The notes beneath the pieces are model-generated. The model saw only the letters and a list, made by a program, of their open reading frames with translations. It made no database searches and had not been told where the DNA came from. From positions 682,001-746,000 of the forward strand of contig CP180023.1 in NCBI GenBank assembly GCA_047528275.1: DNA of 64,000 bases, read 5' to 3'. Position numbers and translations under genes: made by a program. This DNA comes from G039954875 sp047528275. Lineage in GTDB: Bacteria; Bacteroidota; Bacteroidia; Flavobacteriales; Blattabacteriaceae. Below, in pieces: positions 30,745 through 41,764 of this stretch (the stretch's first letter is position 1; each line of letters opens with the position of its first letter).

Positions 30745-31085
30745 ATCCAATTCAAAAAAAAGCGCACCTTGCATCTGTTAAAAAACTTTCTACAGTGAAG
30801 CAGTCTCTTGGAGAAAATATGAATATCTGATGAGGAGGTAGAGGTAAAAAAAATTTTTCCCCATTTACTCATCGAATCAGTGGGGTAGACTTTGATTTTG
30901 TAGATTGTATTAAAAAATGTTTATACGATCCAATCTCACATCATCTACTCAACGAATGTAGATTTGGCCGGGCTCTGTTTCAAGAAGCTTTTCCTATCTT
31001 TATCCCTATTACAATAAACGGTCATGCCCCCAAAAAAAGATTACAGCCAAGATAAGATCTCTATAAAACCGTAAATTTTGCCGAG
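30745..31085. other. Gap between dnaX and the dead rnr gene
   Basis: No start codon context or family signature was found. A few plus-strand words (CLYDPISHHLLNECRFGRAL) look protein-like, so this could be the eroded end of another gene, but I cannot assign it. Confidence 0.3.
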
Positions 31086-33189
31086 CTGCGTTGGGCCTCC
31101 TTGACTAAGATAGTGTACAAGTTTTCATTTGGAGAGAAATCATGATATATTTGGACTTGATCTTTTCCAAAAATCATAAGGATTTTATCCGTTTGTTATA
31201 GAAAATGGTTACTGATGGGCAGCTTGAAAAATCACCAAAGGAAAGTATTGATAAATTTCTTAGTAACAAACACTCCTGACAGGTACGATCAAAATCAGTG
31301 ATAGTGGCTATGTATTTGTAACTGTAGAAGGTTTGGGTCAAGATATTTTCATTCCTAAGGGTAAGACCAGATATATAATCTAGAGGTAGATAAGGTCAAC
31401 ATACATTTCGGGATGAAATGGGCTAAACGTATCGAAGGGAAAGTGATAGAAGTCCTTGAAAGAGAGAAGAAATATTTTGTCGGGATATTACAGCGTATTG
31501 AGCTAAATATAACTTTGTCTTGGTTGACAATAATACTATCCATGTAGACGTATATATTCCTGGATAAGGCCTGAAGGGTGTACAAGATCGTGATATAAAG
31601 TCATCACAAGTGTAAAAGTCGATGGTCCCAAGGTTCTATCAAACCCCCTTCGAGAGATCATCGAGGTGTTTGGTATATCTATCGAAAACGATGTAAAAAT
31701 GAATACCATCTTAGCGGAATATAATCTTCCCTATCGACTCCCTACTGAAGTCGATAGAAGAAGCGCGACAGATCTCCACACGTATTGCTGCCGAAGAGAT
31801 TGTCTAACTGCGGGATATGAGATCGATTACTATCTTTACCGTAAATCCTTTTGATGTTAAAAATTTTGATTATATCCTTTTGATCAGGAAGTTGGATAAT
31901 GGGCATTGGGAAGTAGGAGTCTATATCGATGATGTGTTTCTCATTATATCAGAGAGGATAGTTTGCTAGATAAAGAAGCCTGCAAACGTCCTATCTCTTT
32001 CTATTTAGAAGTAGACGGTGTAGTGCCGCGATGTTACTAGAGGTCCTCTCTAATGAATTGTGTTCTTTACGTACGAATAAGGAAAAGCTGAGCTTTTCGG
32101 CAATTTTTGAGATGAATGATCAAACTAAGGTATTGAAGAGTTGGTTTGGTGGGATAGTCATTCGTTCAGATAGGTGGTTTACCCAAGAAGAAGGTCGAAA
32201 AGTGATCAAAACTAAAAAAAAAGAAGACTTTTTTAAAAAGATTCTCACTCTCAATCGCTTGGCTCTGAGATATTGAAAAGAGAATTATGAAGCGAAGTGC
32301 TATCATTTTTTATACGATCGAAGTCAAATTTCGCATCGATGAAAGATATCAATCTATAGAGTTATAGGTCAAGAATACCAAGTAGCCAACCATATGATCG
32401 ATAAATTCATACTCTTGGCTAATAAAAAAGTATCAAAATTTGTCAGTTTAGATACTGAAGGACGACCTTCACAACGTACGTACATCTATTGGGTACATTG
32501 ACGAATCTGATACGGAAAAACTTCAACAACTCAAGCGGTTCATCAAACTTTTGGATTATACGTTGAATTTGAGAAACCGTCAGACCATCATCGATTCTTT
32601 AAATGCGTTATTGGAAGCCTCCAGGGTAAACCTGAATAAAATTTGATCGATACCTTGGCTATGTGTGTAATGAGCAAGGCTGCTTATTCGACTGAAAACA
32701 TTGGACATTATGGTTTTGTTTTTACCTATTATACACATTTCACCTCACCCATACGCCGGTATCCAGATATCATGGCACCACCGTTTGTTGCACTATCGTT
32801 TACTTGATTAAGAGTCTGTTTCGGCTATGCGCTATAAAAATCAGACAATCAATGTATCCGGAGTAAACGTTTAGCTACTAAAGCAGAATGCAACTCGATC
32901 AAGTATATGCAAATGAAATATCTGAAGATATTTGTCGGAGAAGTATTTGAAGACATTGTTTTAGTAGTTACCGATTGGGATATTTACATTGAGTTGCTCC
33001 TAGTCCGGTCCGATAGCATGTGATCCGCTTACGCGATATGAGAGATAATGTATACACCTTTAATCCAGATGATCAAAGTGTGACAGGTAAGAAGTATAAC
33101 CGATGCTATAAACATGTAAATAGGTGATTATCAAGTTTTTTCGATTCGATATAGAGAAAAAACAATTAGATTTGCAACTGGTATATTAG
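31086..33189 (+). pseudogene. rnr: Ribonuclease R (VacB/RNase II family), decayed
   Basis: The plus strand follows RNase R over about 2.1 kb, the normal length of around 700 codons. Pieces in order: a helix-turn-helix-like start, the cold-shock domain (YNLEVDKVNIHFGMKWAKRI then EGKVIEVLEREKKYFVGILQ), the RNB domain with DLHTYCCRRDCLTAGYEID region eroded, LGGIVIRSDRWFT-type words, the RNB end NIGHYGFVFTYYTHFTSPIR followed by RYPDIM, and the S1 domain ending FRFDIEKKQLDLQLVY before TAG 33187. Over twenty stops and frame shifts occur. The intact enzyme is a 3'-5' exoribonuclease that degrades structured RNA. It is transcribed divergently from dnaX. Confidence 0.88.
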
Positions 33190-33218
33190 ATAAAACAAAC
33201 GTTCCAATCTGTCTAATA

Positions 33219-33720
33219 ATGCTAGGCTTAATTTTATCCAGAATATTTCTAGGGATCATATTAAGTTTTCTTTTGATTAGGTCATCTTTTTATGCTCATC
33301 GAGACCAGCTTATTCAAAGGTTCCAAAGTAGTTATCATACTGGATTTAGGAATTATTTTAGCAGATGTGGTTTGTATTCCTCTGGCCTACTACAGTAGGT
33401 GGAAGATCATCGAATATATATAGACCCATCCAGTACTTTTCAAGTTGTGGATATCATCTTCAACTACGGTTGGTTTATATTCCTCTCAAGAGGAAATCTT
33501 TATTTTAAGGATGAGTTACCTCTGTCAAACAACTATCTCCATCTGTTTTTCAAAGGGTTTTTACTTAATTTTTTCAATATGGGTGTGATGGTCTTTTGAA
33601 TCTTAGTGGTTTTAGTTGTCTCGACCACTTATCCCCATCCCTATGAATTTTTCCTTTATATCATTCTAGTATTGGTTACTTTTCATGCATAGATCTGGTT
33701 AATATATTTTTATTAATTAA
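33219..33720 (+). pseudogene. LysE-family amino-acid exporter, decayed
   Basis: From ATG 33219 the hydrophobic MLGLILSRIFLGIILSFLL is followed, in the next frame, by MLIETSLFKGSKVVIILDLG and IILADVVCIPLAYYSR, which correspond to the second and third helices of LysE/RhtB exporters. Later HPVLFKLW, then HLFFKGFLLNFFNMGVMVF and LYIILVLVTF give the C-terminal helices. Several stops break the frame. The start is 30 bases after the rnr stop. Substrate unknown. Confidence 0.6.
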
Positions 33721-33914
33721 GTTAAATATAAGTTCAAATATCAATTATATATAATATAATAAAATTATTATCTTGATATTTATTATATTTAGCTTAGTCT
33801 TATTTGTGAAAACTTTTTTCCCCATACCTGATTTAAAAGAAGATATTTCGATTTATTTTTGAAAATTTGTCTAATTAGTTCTAAAGGGTTTCCCTGAACT
33901 CTAGCATAAAAAAG

Positions 33915-33922
33915 TATTTTTG
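33915..33922 (+). promoter_or_regulatory. -7 box (TATTTTTG) upstream of prs
   Basis: Exact TAnnTTTG, ending 21 bases before the prs ATG. A TTTC about 22 bases upstream is the nearest -33 candidate. It would drive the prs-rplY pair. Confidence 0.5.
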
Positions 33923-33943
33923 CGGAAATTGTTTGACTAGGCT

Positions 33944-34879
33944 ATGGATCAGAAGGCGCTTTTATTTTCCACACGTAGCAGCTTGAGATTGTCAGAGGAA
34001 ATCGCCCGGCATTATGGTGATGCGTTGGGGAGCATTCATTTCTTGGAATTCAGTGATGGTGAGTACGAGCTTTCTTTTGAGCAATCAGTCCGTGGATCAC
34101 GGGTGTTCTTGATCGGTTCAAGCTTCCCACCAGCGGATAATCTGATGGAACTCCTTTTGATGTGTGATGCTGCCCGTCGTGCCTCCGCTAAGAACATCAC
34201 TTTGGTGATGCCTTATTTCGGGTGGGCCAGACAAGACCGAAAAGACAAGCCAAGGACCTCTATTGCGGCAAAATTAGTGACTAATCTTATCACTGCATCC
34301 GGTGCTACTCGTGTGATGACTATGGATCTGCATGCAGATCAGATTCAAGGTTTTTTTGACATCCCTGTAGACCATCTGTACGGTTCTGCTATCTTCGTCG
34401 ATTATATCCAAAAATTGGGTTTGGATCAGTTGACTATCGCCTCACCAGATATGGGTGGTGCAAAACGGGCCAGAAGTTATGCAGGCTATTTCGGGTCCGA
34501 TGTTGTCATTTGTTATAAGGAGCGTAAAAAGGCCAACGAAATAGAATTTATGAATCTCATTGGAGATGTAAAAGGTAAAAATATTATCCTTGTTGATGAT
34601 ATTGTTGATACAGCGAGTACCTTAGCCATAGCAGCTGATCTAATGCGAGAACAAGGTGCTGCTAGTGTGCGGGCCATCGCTACACATGCGGTACTATCAG
34701 GAAATTCCTATGAAAAAATTGAACACTCAGCATTAGATGAATTGGTGGTTACCGATACCATCCCTTTGCAGAAGGATTACCCATTTAAAATAAAAGTGCT
34801 AACTTGTTCACCTCTTTTTGCAGAGGTCATGCGCCTGGTGCACCAAAAAAAATCTATAAGTCGTAAGTTTATCATTTAA
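33944..34879 (+). CDS. prs: Ribose-phosphate pyrophosphokinase
   Basis: The 311-residue enzyme makes PRPP from ribose 5-phosphate and ATP for nucleotide, His and Trp synthesis. Signatures: the flexible-loop region GWARQDRKDKPRTSIAAK, the catalytic MTMDLHADQIQGFFDIPVDH, SPDMGGAKRARSYA, and the PRPP-binding loop NIILVDDIVDTASTLA. The length is normal. It is followed by rplY after 12 bases; this prs-rplY (bL25) pairing is common in Bacteroidota, so they form a small operon. Confidence 0.97.
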   Translation: MDQKALLFSTRSSLRLSEEIARHYGDALGSIHFLEFSDGEYELSFEQSVRGSRVFLIGSSFPPADNLMELLLMCDAARRASAKNITLVMPYFGWARQDRKDKPRTSIAAKLVTNLITASGATRVMTMDLHADQIQGFFDIPVDHLYGSAIFVDYIQKLGLDQLTIASPDMGGAKRARSYAGYFGSDVVICYKERKKANEIEFMNLIGDVKGKNIILVDDIVDTASTLAIAADLMREQGAASVRAIATHAVLSGNSYEKIEHSALDELVVTDTIPLQKDYPFKIKVLTCSPLFAEVMRLVHQKKSISRKFII

Positions 34880-34891
34880 TATTATCTAGAT

Positions 34892-35503
34892 ATGAATGCT
34901 ATTATCATCCAGGGTAGGAAAAGAGAAAGCGTGGGTAAAAGTGCTACCCGTGCTTTACGTAAGGCTGAACAAGTACCTTGTGTTGTGTATGGTGGGGACA
35001 CCAACATTCAATTTTCTACACCTGTAGCGAGTTTTAAGAAACTGGTCTATACACCTGAAGTTTATACCGTGGTGATCGAATGGGATGCTGAAAGTAAAAA
35101 AGCTAGCGAAAAGGTAGAGGCTGTCCTACAAGATGTCCAATTTCATCCGGTTTCTGATGAGATTTTGCATGCAGATTTTTATCAGTTGCACAAAGACAAG
35201 CCGATTATTTTAAGTGTTCCGATCAAGACTACAGGGCACTCCACTGGAGTGGCTAAGGGGGGTGAATACAGTTCTTCGTTGAAGAAACTCAAAGTAAAGG
35301 CCTTGCCTGCCGATTTACCTAATCATATTTACTTAGACATCACCCCATTGGAGATAGGGGATCGTATATCAGTCAAAGACATCTGTATCGATAAGTATAC
35401 TATCTTACATCCGGATAATACGGTCGTGGCAACAGTACGAGCTTCTCGTACTTCTATGAAGATTGCACAGGCCGAAGCCAAGGAAGAGAAAAAAGACAAG
35501 TAG
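34892..35503 (+). CDS. rplY: 50S ribosomal protein bL25 (CTC form)
   Basis: The 203-residue protein has the N-terminal 5S-rRNA-binding L25 domain (GRKRESVGKSATRALRKAEQ, then VPCVVYGG) and the C-terminal CTC/TL5 beta domain (LSVPIKTTGHSTGVAKGGEY, LPNHIYLDITPLEIGDRISV). It ends in a Lys/Glu-rich tail. It binds 5S rRNA in the central protuberance. It starts 12 bases after the prs stop. Confidence 0.96.
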   Translation: MNAIIIQGRKRESVGKSATRALRKAEQVPCVVYGGDTNIQFSTPVASFKKLVYTPEVYTVVIEWDAESKKASEKVEAVLQDVQFHPVSDEILHADFYQLHKDKPIILSVPIKTTGHSTGVAKGGEYSSSLKKLKVKALPADLPNHIYLDITPLEIGDRISVKDICIDKYTILHPDNTVVATVRASRTSMKIAQAEAKEEKKDK

Positions 35504-35562
35504 TTCGATATTATTTGCTTTTAAAGTTTCCTATTCTTTCTTTTCTTAATTGAATTGATGAA

Positions 35563-36012
35563 ATGAAAGAGGTAACTCCTTTTATAGATATTGAGTGGAT
35601 GGAGTTGGCCTTGAAGGAAGCCTTTTATGCCTTTGAGAAGGACGAAGTCCCTATAGGGGTGGTGATCATATCTCAGGAGAGAGTCATTGCTAGAGGCTAC
35701 AATCTTACGGAAGGCTTAAATGACGTCACTGCTCATGCAGAGATGCAAGCCATCACAGCAGCGGCAGATTTTTTGGGAGGTAAATATCTTCATGGATGTA
35801 CCCTATACGTGACGCTTGAGCCTTGTGTGATGTGTGCTGGTGCGCTGTATTGGTCACAGATCAGCCGAGTAGTCTTTGGGGCGTCTGATCCAAAAAGAGG
35901 TTTTTTGAAAGCCGGTGTACAGCTGCATCCTAGAACCTCTCTCACTACCGGTGAGTTGGAAATGGAGTGCCGAGCATTACTACAAGATTTTTTTCGATCC
36001 AAAAGAAAGTAA
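35563..36012 (+). CDS. tadA: tRNA-specific adenosine deaminase
   Basis: The 149-residue deaminase converts A34 to inosine in tRNA-Arg(ACG). Zinc ligands and the proton shuttle are present: His58 and Glu60 in HAEMQA, and Cys88 and Cys91 in PCVMCAGAL. GASDPKRGFLKAG and a C-terminal FFRSKRK complete the TadA pattern. It starts 59 bases after rplY, so it may be cotranscribed or have its own promoter. The frame is intact. Confidence 0.95.
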   Translation: MKEVTPFIDIEWMELALKEAFYAFEKDEVPIGVVIISQERVIARGYNLTEGLNDVTAHAEMQAITAAADFLGGKYLHGCTLYVTLEPCVMCAGALYWSQISRVVFGASDPKRGFLKAGVQLHPRTSLTTGELEMECRALLQDFFRSKRK

Positions 36013-36435
36013 TAGAGCATTTCAAGAAAAAAAAATAAATCCTTCAATTCGGTAACTGCTGAGGCAGGCATCTTACCGGATAATATCAAGCTGAGTTGTT
36101 TGTTCTATTTTTCTCTGCCTCAAAATATTCTTGCTCTCAGAGGTTACAGAGATTTTATATAATTTACTTATTATTATATAATAATTAATTAATATTATGA
36201 AATTTATGTAAAATTTTAGTAAAGATTTTATCTTATTCTACTTCTTTCCTTTCTTCATTCATATGGATCGATAGGACTTTTCTTACTTCAGAGGTCTTTA
36301 CCTTCTTCTTTAGGTTAGGTTTCTAGCTATTTATATTTTTCATTTTTATAGATAAAGTCAGATTTTATTATAATTAAAATAATAAATAGTTTTTATTTTT
36401 TTATATTCTTAAATAAATTAAGATTTTCTATTGAA
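36013..36435. other. AT-rich spacer after tadA
   Basis: No gene was seen. Two A+T islands (about 36150-36205 and 36355-36425) dominate, with short TTATTA/TAATAA inverted runs. The change from tidy operon to decayed DNA happens here. Confidence 0.5.
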
Positions 36436-37600
36436 AAATGGATTTTTTTTTGAGAATTTCTTCGATTCAATTTATTAAAGTCAGGGTAAAGACGTTGTTT
36501 CCGTCTCTTTCCACCTCCTTAAGATAACCTAATCGAGCCAAGTCTGAAAGATCATTACGGACTGTAGCTCGAGAAATGTTGCTCATACGAGCATAATCTT
36601 TAACGAAAAATCCTTACTGTGCTCTATATAAAGAGAGGTTAAAGCTGCGGCTTGTCGATCTGAGAAATTCTTTTTTCTTGGTAAGAAAGTACATAAGAAC
36701 GATCTTCAGTATTTTCTCCTCTTTCTTTTCTTCTAATAATCCATCATCTTACTGAAATCCTCATCTAGGGTTTTTATTAAATAGAGGATAAAATAAGTCA
36801 AATCATTGTTCTCGTATTTTCTCTTAAGAAAGGCCTTCTCATATTGTATCTTAGATTTGATAATAGCTCTAGAAATGAAAAGATTTTTGATTAATTTATA
36901 ATCCTTTTTAAAAAGGTATCTAATAAAACAAGTATCTGATAATGAGACTATTTCCATCAATGAAAGAATGAATGTATCCGAGAAAAAAATGAATGATAGA
37001 AACATTCACAATGGAATGAATGAAATCCTTCTGACTATTGATAATTCAAAAAGATCCTTCATCAAATCTTCGACTTCTTTCCATGAATGGGTTATATGGG
37101 CTATTTTTCCATCGATGTGATCCTTTATATAAGTAGGAAATTTTATATAGCTTGCAGCTTAAGTTAGCTGAAGTATTGATCGTCATGATAGTATGTAGCT
37201 CTATCATTTTTTTTTCCTTATATCCTTTTACCGATTTTCTTAAATATATCTTATAGTTCGCAAGTCGTTAAAGATCATCTACTCGGAATTATTCCTTGGT
37301 TTTTCTGGTTTCTGAGCATTTTCAATGCTATTTCCGTAGTGGAAGTAGCTCCTTCGATATGAAGGAAGTTCACCCCTCATTATAAAGAAAAAAAAACACA
37401 AATGATCCACCCTATCCAACGCACCTAAATCGTCTCTATAAATGAGTTCAGCAGCTGATGCATTTTCATATCGAATTCATGCAACTGATTTTGTAGTTTG
37501 GGAGTCAAAAAGTATTGAAAACAATACTTATTAATGTAAATGGTCTGAGATCGTAACTCCCTCATGAGCTTAGCCAATACCCAGATCTTAACTATTTTTT
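36436..37600 (-). pseudogene. Fic family protein with C-terminal HTH, decayed
   Basis: On the minus strand, VNFLHIEGATSTTEIALKML (about 37375-37320) corresponds to the SSxIEGxxTT helix at the start of Fic-fold proteins. Further on, IHFFLGYIHSFIDGNSLIIR aligns with the Fic core H-x-F-x-x-G-N-G-R, where the usual Pro and Arg have already changed. A helical stretch follows (about 36990-36740). The end, FFVKDYARMSNISRATVRND then LSDLARLGYLKEVERDGNN, is a winged HTH. Many stops and shifts occur. Intact Fic proteins transfer AMP or similar groups to target proteins and are often regulators, toxins or effectors; which type this was cannot be told. Confidence 0.75.
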
Positions 37601-38250
37601 AGGAAAATAAAAATGTTTGCTGTATTTGAATTCATCCCAATAGAGATATTCTAAACTCTCTTTCTCGGAAAAGTCTTTGAAATGCCATGATATAACCATT
37701 TCAAAGACATGTTATATAATCTATGTGATAAACTTGTGATGGTTTTTCTAGCTTCATGATAAATATACTCAATATAGCTATAAATCTAGTATATTAATCA
37801 TATTGGTCATTTAATCCAAAGATTCACGAATGATTTTCTATACCTCCATCTGAAGTGAATCATATTGAAAGTGATCAGTGCTTATACCCACTTGGGTATC
37901 TAAGAGATACTTTGACGGTTTTGATTTTGTATTGATAGATGTATTTATCTACGGTGAGGGCTTTTTACTACTTATCTCCTTATAGCTTTTTCCCTTACTT
38001 TCATTTTTTATTCTCAAAGTGTTGCCATTGATTTGGGATTTGATCGTGAATCTGACAGATTTTAATTTATAGTTTTTTTTACACTGGATCGTATTTCTCC
38101 TTCAGGGCAATCGATAGGTATTTAGACAAAGCTTAAAACCGGTTTGTTGATCACTTTTCATATCTGCACATCGATTTGGTCGGTCTTATGTAATGTTTCG
38201 ATAATGATATTCTTTTCAGTGGTACACGAGAGTAACGAGAACGATAGGAC
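37601..38250 (-). other. Decayed DNA between the Fic and phage remnants
   Basis: No identifiable gene. Short minus-strand words only, with stops in every frame. It may contain the end of the phage module or the start of the Fic gene. Confidence 0.3.
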
Positions 38251-39949
38251 TATATAATGGGTTTTCATAAATCGTTGCTGGGGGTATAACCCGTATCGGT
38301 AGCTGTCCCTTCCATCAAATTGTCCAATTACTCAAATGAGAATATAGATAGAAAAATCGATTTTTAGAACTTCTCCAACATTGCTGAAGATTCGATAGGA
38401 TACATTTCTACTGGCCTCGGTGAAATTGGTGTGGTCTCAATTTTGGCTATGGTAAGTTTGATAGTATCAATCTCTTATGTCGGTAAAGTTGATGGGATTA
38501 TTACCATTTGGATCACTCAAAGTGATCTTTTCTACCCATATATGTCTGATGTGCGTTCCATTTTCTAATCTATTTAATAGTTGATTCTTATGTTGATATA
38601 ATGCATCTCTTTGTTGTTGGGATCTTGCAGTATTGATCTGATCTTATCGATCTTGTAGTACATCTGCTCTTTCTGTCCTTCTTTTAAAAGCTCTTTTACG
38701 ATATTTAACACCTCCTGAAATCTCTTGTAGTTTTGGCAGACCAACCCCCAGGGAATGGTAATAGATATTAATGTTGGCCACAGGTATCTTGTACCTTTTT
38801 ATTCGGTTCTGTGATACACTCTATTACGATATCTTCCATCTTCTTTTGTAACGGTCTAAAGCCTTTAAAGATCTTTACACCAAAATTTCTAGTCACCTCA
38901 GAAATATTGAGAACATGGAAGAAAATTTCTTTTACTTCAATAGAAGTTCTTATTTAGAAAAATATTTCTTGAATGAATGTTTTGAACTCCTCTGTATCGG
39001 GAGCTGATCCAGTGATGATATCGTAATTTTTGTCTTCTACCTAGGTAAGCGTAATCCATACCGGCCACTCTTATCAGCACATAGCCTCTACAGAGTAGTG
39101 GCGAGAGCTTATAGGTGAACTCCTAGTCTCTTACTTGGCTCCTTCTTTTTTCTCTCCTGGGGAGAATTCCTTTTATATCTACCCCCTTTTTTTTGTACCA
39201 GATAGCCGATCGAGGAACGTAAATTATCTATCCTGTCGGTATAGATCCCCTTGATCTTATCCTTGGTAATAAATTGCTCTCCTGTATGGTAATCGTCTCA
39301 AATAGATTTCTTTCCATAGGGCCTTAATCCTTTGCTCAATGCATCTTTGATCTTCCTCTTCAAACCTACTAAGCCAGTCATATTTCACAATGGGTTTGAT
39401 AGTTAAAATCTGAACGATTTACAAGATTTTGCTTTGCTAGATTATCTGGGTCTCATCGAATTCAAAGGGATTTATTTCATTTAAAGTAATATAAAACTTG
39501 ACTGAATAGTTCAAATATTTATCTCTACCTAATAGCTCAAAGCGGCTTGCAAGATGGATTTTTTTTCCCATAGGGATCAGGTTTTACCCTCTTCGTCCTA
39601 CTCAAAGGATCTGGCACCTACTCTAATTTTGACTTGATGTGGATATCGATTTACCATCTTGCCAGAGTACTTACTGAAACTTCGGTTTTGGATTGCAGGG
39701 TTTTCCACTTTAGATCGTTATGCTTTTTATAGAGAGGATTTAGATCCCCTATCAACACATAGCTCGTTAGTGTTGACCGATAAAAACTCTTCTGAATAGT
39801 CGATCCCTAAGGAGAACAAGATATACAGATCTGTGCTAAGCAGGTCAAAGGATTGATACTTTTAAGGTTTAAGATTTTCCTCTCCACATCAAGGTCTCGT
39901 TGGGCTAATAGCACATCAAACTATGCCTTTGGTGCTGAAGTAAACTATG

Positions 39950-40930
39950 GGTTTGAGGTAAGCACTTCGACCGGTTTCATTTTAATCCCATTTGGTATCT
40001 AGTGTATTGAGTTGGTAAATGCTCTCTGTGTTGTTCAATACTGGAAGGGCATAACCTTGTACAGTGGTAAATTCAGTTAACGACTCTACTTGGATTTGAA
40101 ATCAGTATATAATCATTCACCTTTTCATACTTGACCCATGAGGCTGGATAATATTCCTCCGAAGGTAGATCCATACGCCAGTTCTCTAAAGAATGTCCCC
40201 GAGGAAAAACTACCTTACCTTCTTCCCATGGATTTACTGAAACTTGTTTACCGTTCTTTTCTATCCTTACAAACTGTCAATAAGTTCTATTTTTAAACGA
40301 TAATCTTCCAGAAGGAATTTATTCACTTTGTTTACTTAGGGTATAATGCTATTGCTTGGTATCAAGTTCAGTAAAACCCCATACCTACCCTTGACCTTCT
40401 CATTTCTCTTAAGCTGATTGAACTGTTCTGTCCGTATGAAGACCATAGTGATTTTATCTGCATTTTTGCAGAGTTTTTCCATCACCTTTTCAATATTATC
40501 CAAGGGTTTGGCATTTGAGGTACTTCAGGATTTCAGGGAATCAAACCTATTCTTAGAAGAGATATTGAATTCCATACTAGCTGATACCCCGATATTATTT
40601 TTTTCTTTAACCTCTATGACCTCTGTAGAAATAGCCTAAAGTGGCATGTATTCTAAGCGATCGTAAACCCATTTCAATAGATTTTTTACATCCGAAAAGA
40701 ACAATTATATAACTTACTCAGTTATATTATTATTCTAGCACTAACCTGAAGGAGTTTGATATTGACCATTTTGTTCTCTTGCAGCTGCATCTTCATACCA
40801 ATCTTTAGGATATCGACCTGATCCTTTGAGAGCATATCTCTCTTTTTTAAAAGCAACTCCGAATTAGTTACTACCATATTGGCTGCAACAATGCTTACTT
40901 TTCCGAGAATGCTTTCAAGCTTCAAAGTAG
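39950..40930 (-). pseudogene. Probable phage major capsid protein, decayed
   Basis: The clearest stretch is at 40640-40400: EVKEKNNIGVSASMEFNISS, then DNIEKVMEKLCKNADKITMV, then FIRTEQFNQLKRNEKVKGRY. Downstream, VNKFLLEDYRLKIELIDSL and, near 40000, YALPVLNNTESIYQLNTLDT. The end motif (lPVLNN..sIYlLnT) and the overall length of about 330 codons agree with major capsid proteins of Bacteroides-type phages as I recall them. The position after terminase and portal supports this. The N-terminal piece (40925-40722, MKLESILGKVSIVAANMVVT) may belong to the same gene. Confidence 0.55.
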
Positions 40931-41764
40931 GCTCATGCTTTTCTTGAAAAATTCTTTAACAAGGTAGTCTGGATGCTCTTTTTTCTCATTGATCTTCTTG
41001 ATCAATCTCCTAGCAATAGGGCTGAAATATTGATCTACATACTGTGGAAATAAAGTGGGTTGCGTTTTTTAATGGCTTTTCTATCCTTGTTCTAATTATC
41101 CTGAATAAAACCGAATCCAAGGCAATTTCTTTTTTTCATCTTCTTTGAACCGAAAGGGCATCAGCTATTCATTTACTGTACCGCATACCATGATACCTAC
41201 ATGATGCTTTTCTTTTACTACCGTTACAATCTGACCATGCCCACCCATTGAGCCGTTTTTTTTCCGGAGTCTTATAGAGACCTATATCCTTTATTAGAGT
41301 CTCTCCTATGGTTTTGTCGAGCTTAAAAATGTCGTAGGCTTCATTTTAGATATTCACCGATACTAGTTTGATGCTTGTTTTGACCTCTTGGTCTATTTTG
41401 AAAGAGGAAGATCCTTTATGGACTTTTATTTCTTGAGTAGTAGAACGTGGTTGATTCAAAGACTTTTGCCCCAATCAATGATTTATATTAACCATCCTTC
41501 TTTGATCATTATATTTTCTCTAGTCGATGACCCTTTTTCTGTATTGGTCTACCTTCAATATTCTACCACCAGGCATACTCTCGAGGCAATTAATGATGAC
41601 AATGGAGTCATTTAGATTGGTGATGTTTTCTTTTTTTCATGTATTTAAAATTTCTCTACGATATGTTCTACTTTCTTCAGGAGTAATGCTGGGCCACTGG
41701 CCTCATAGAGGTAATCCATTGTCTGAGTGTTGTGTGGTAAAGCTCATCGAGATTAACCTCTTGT

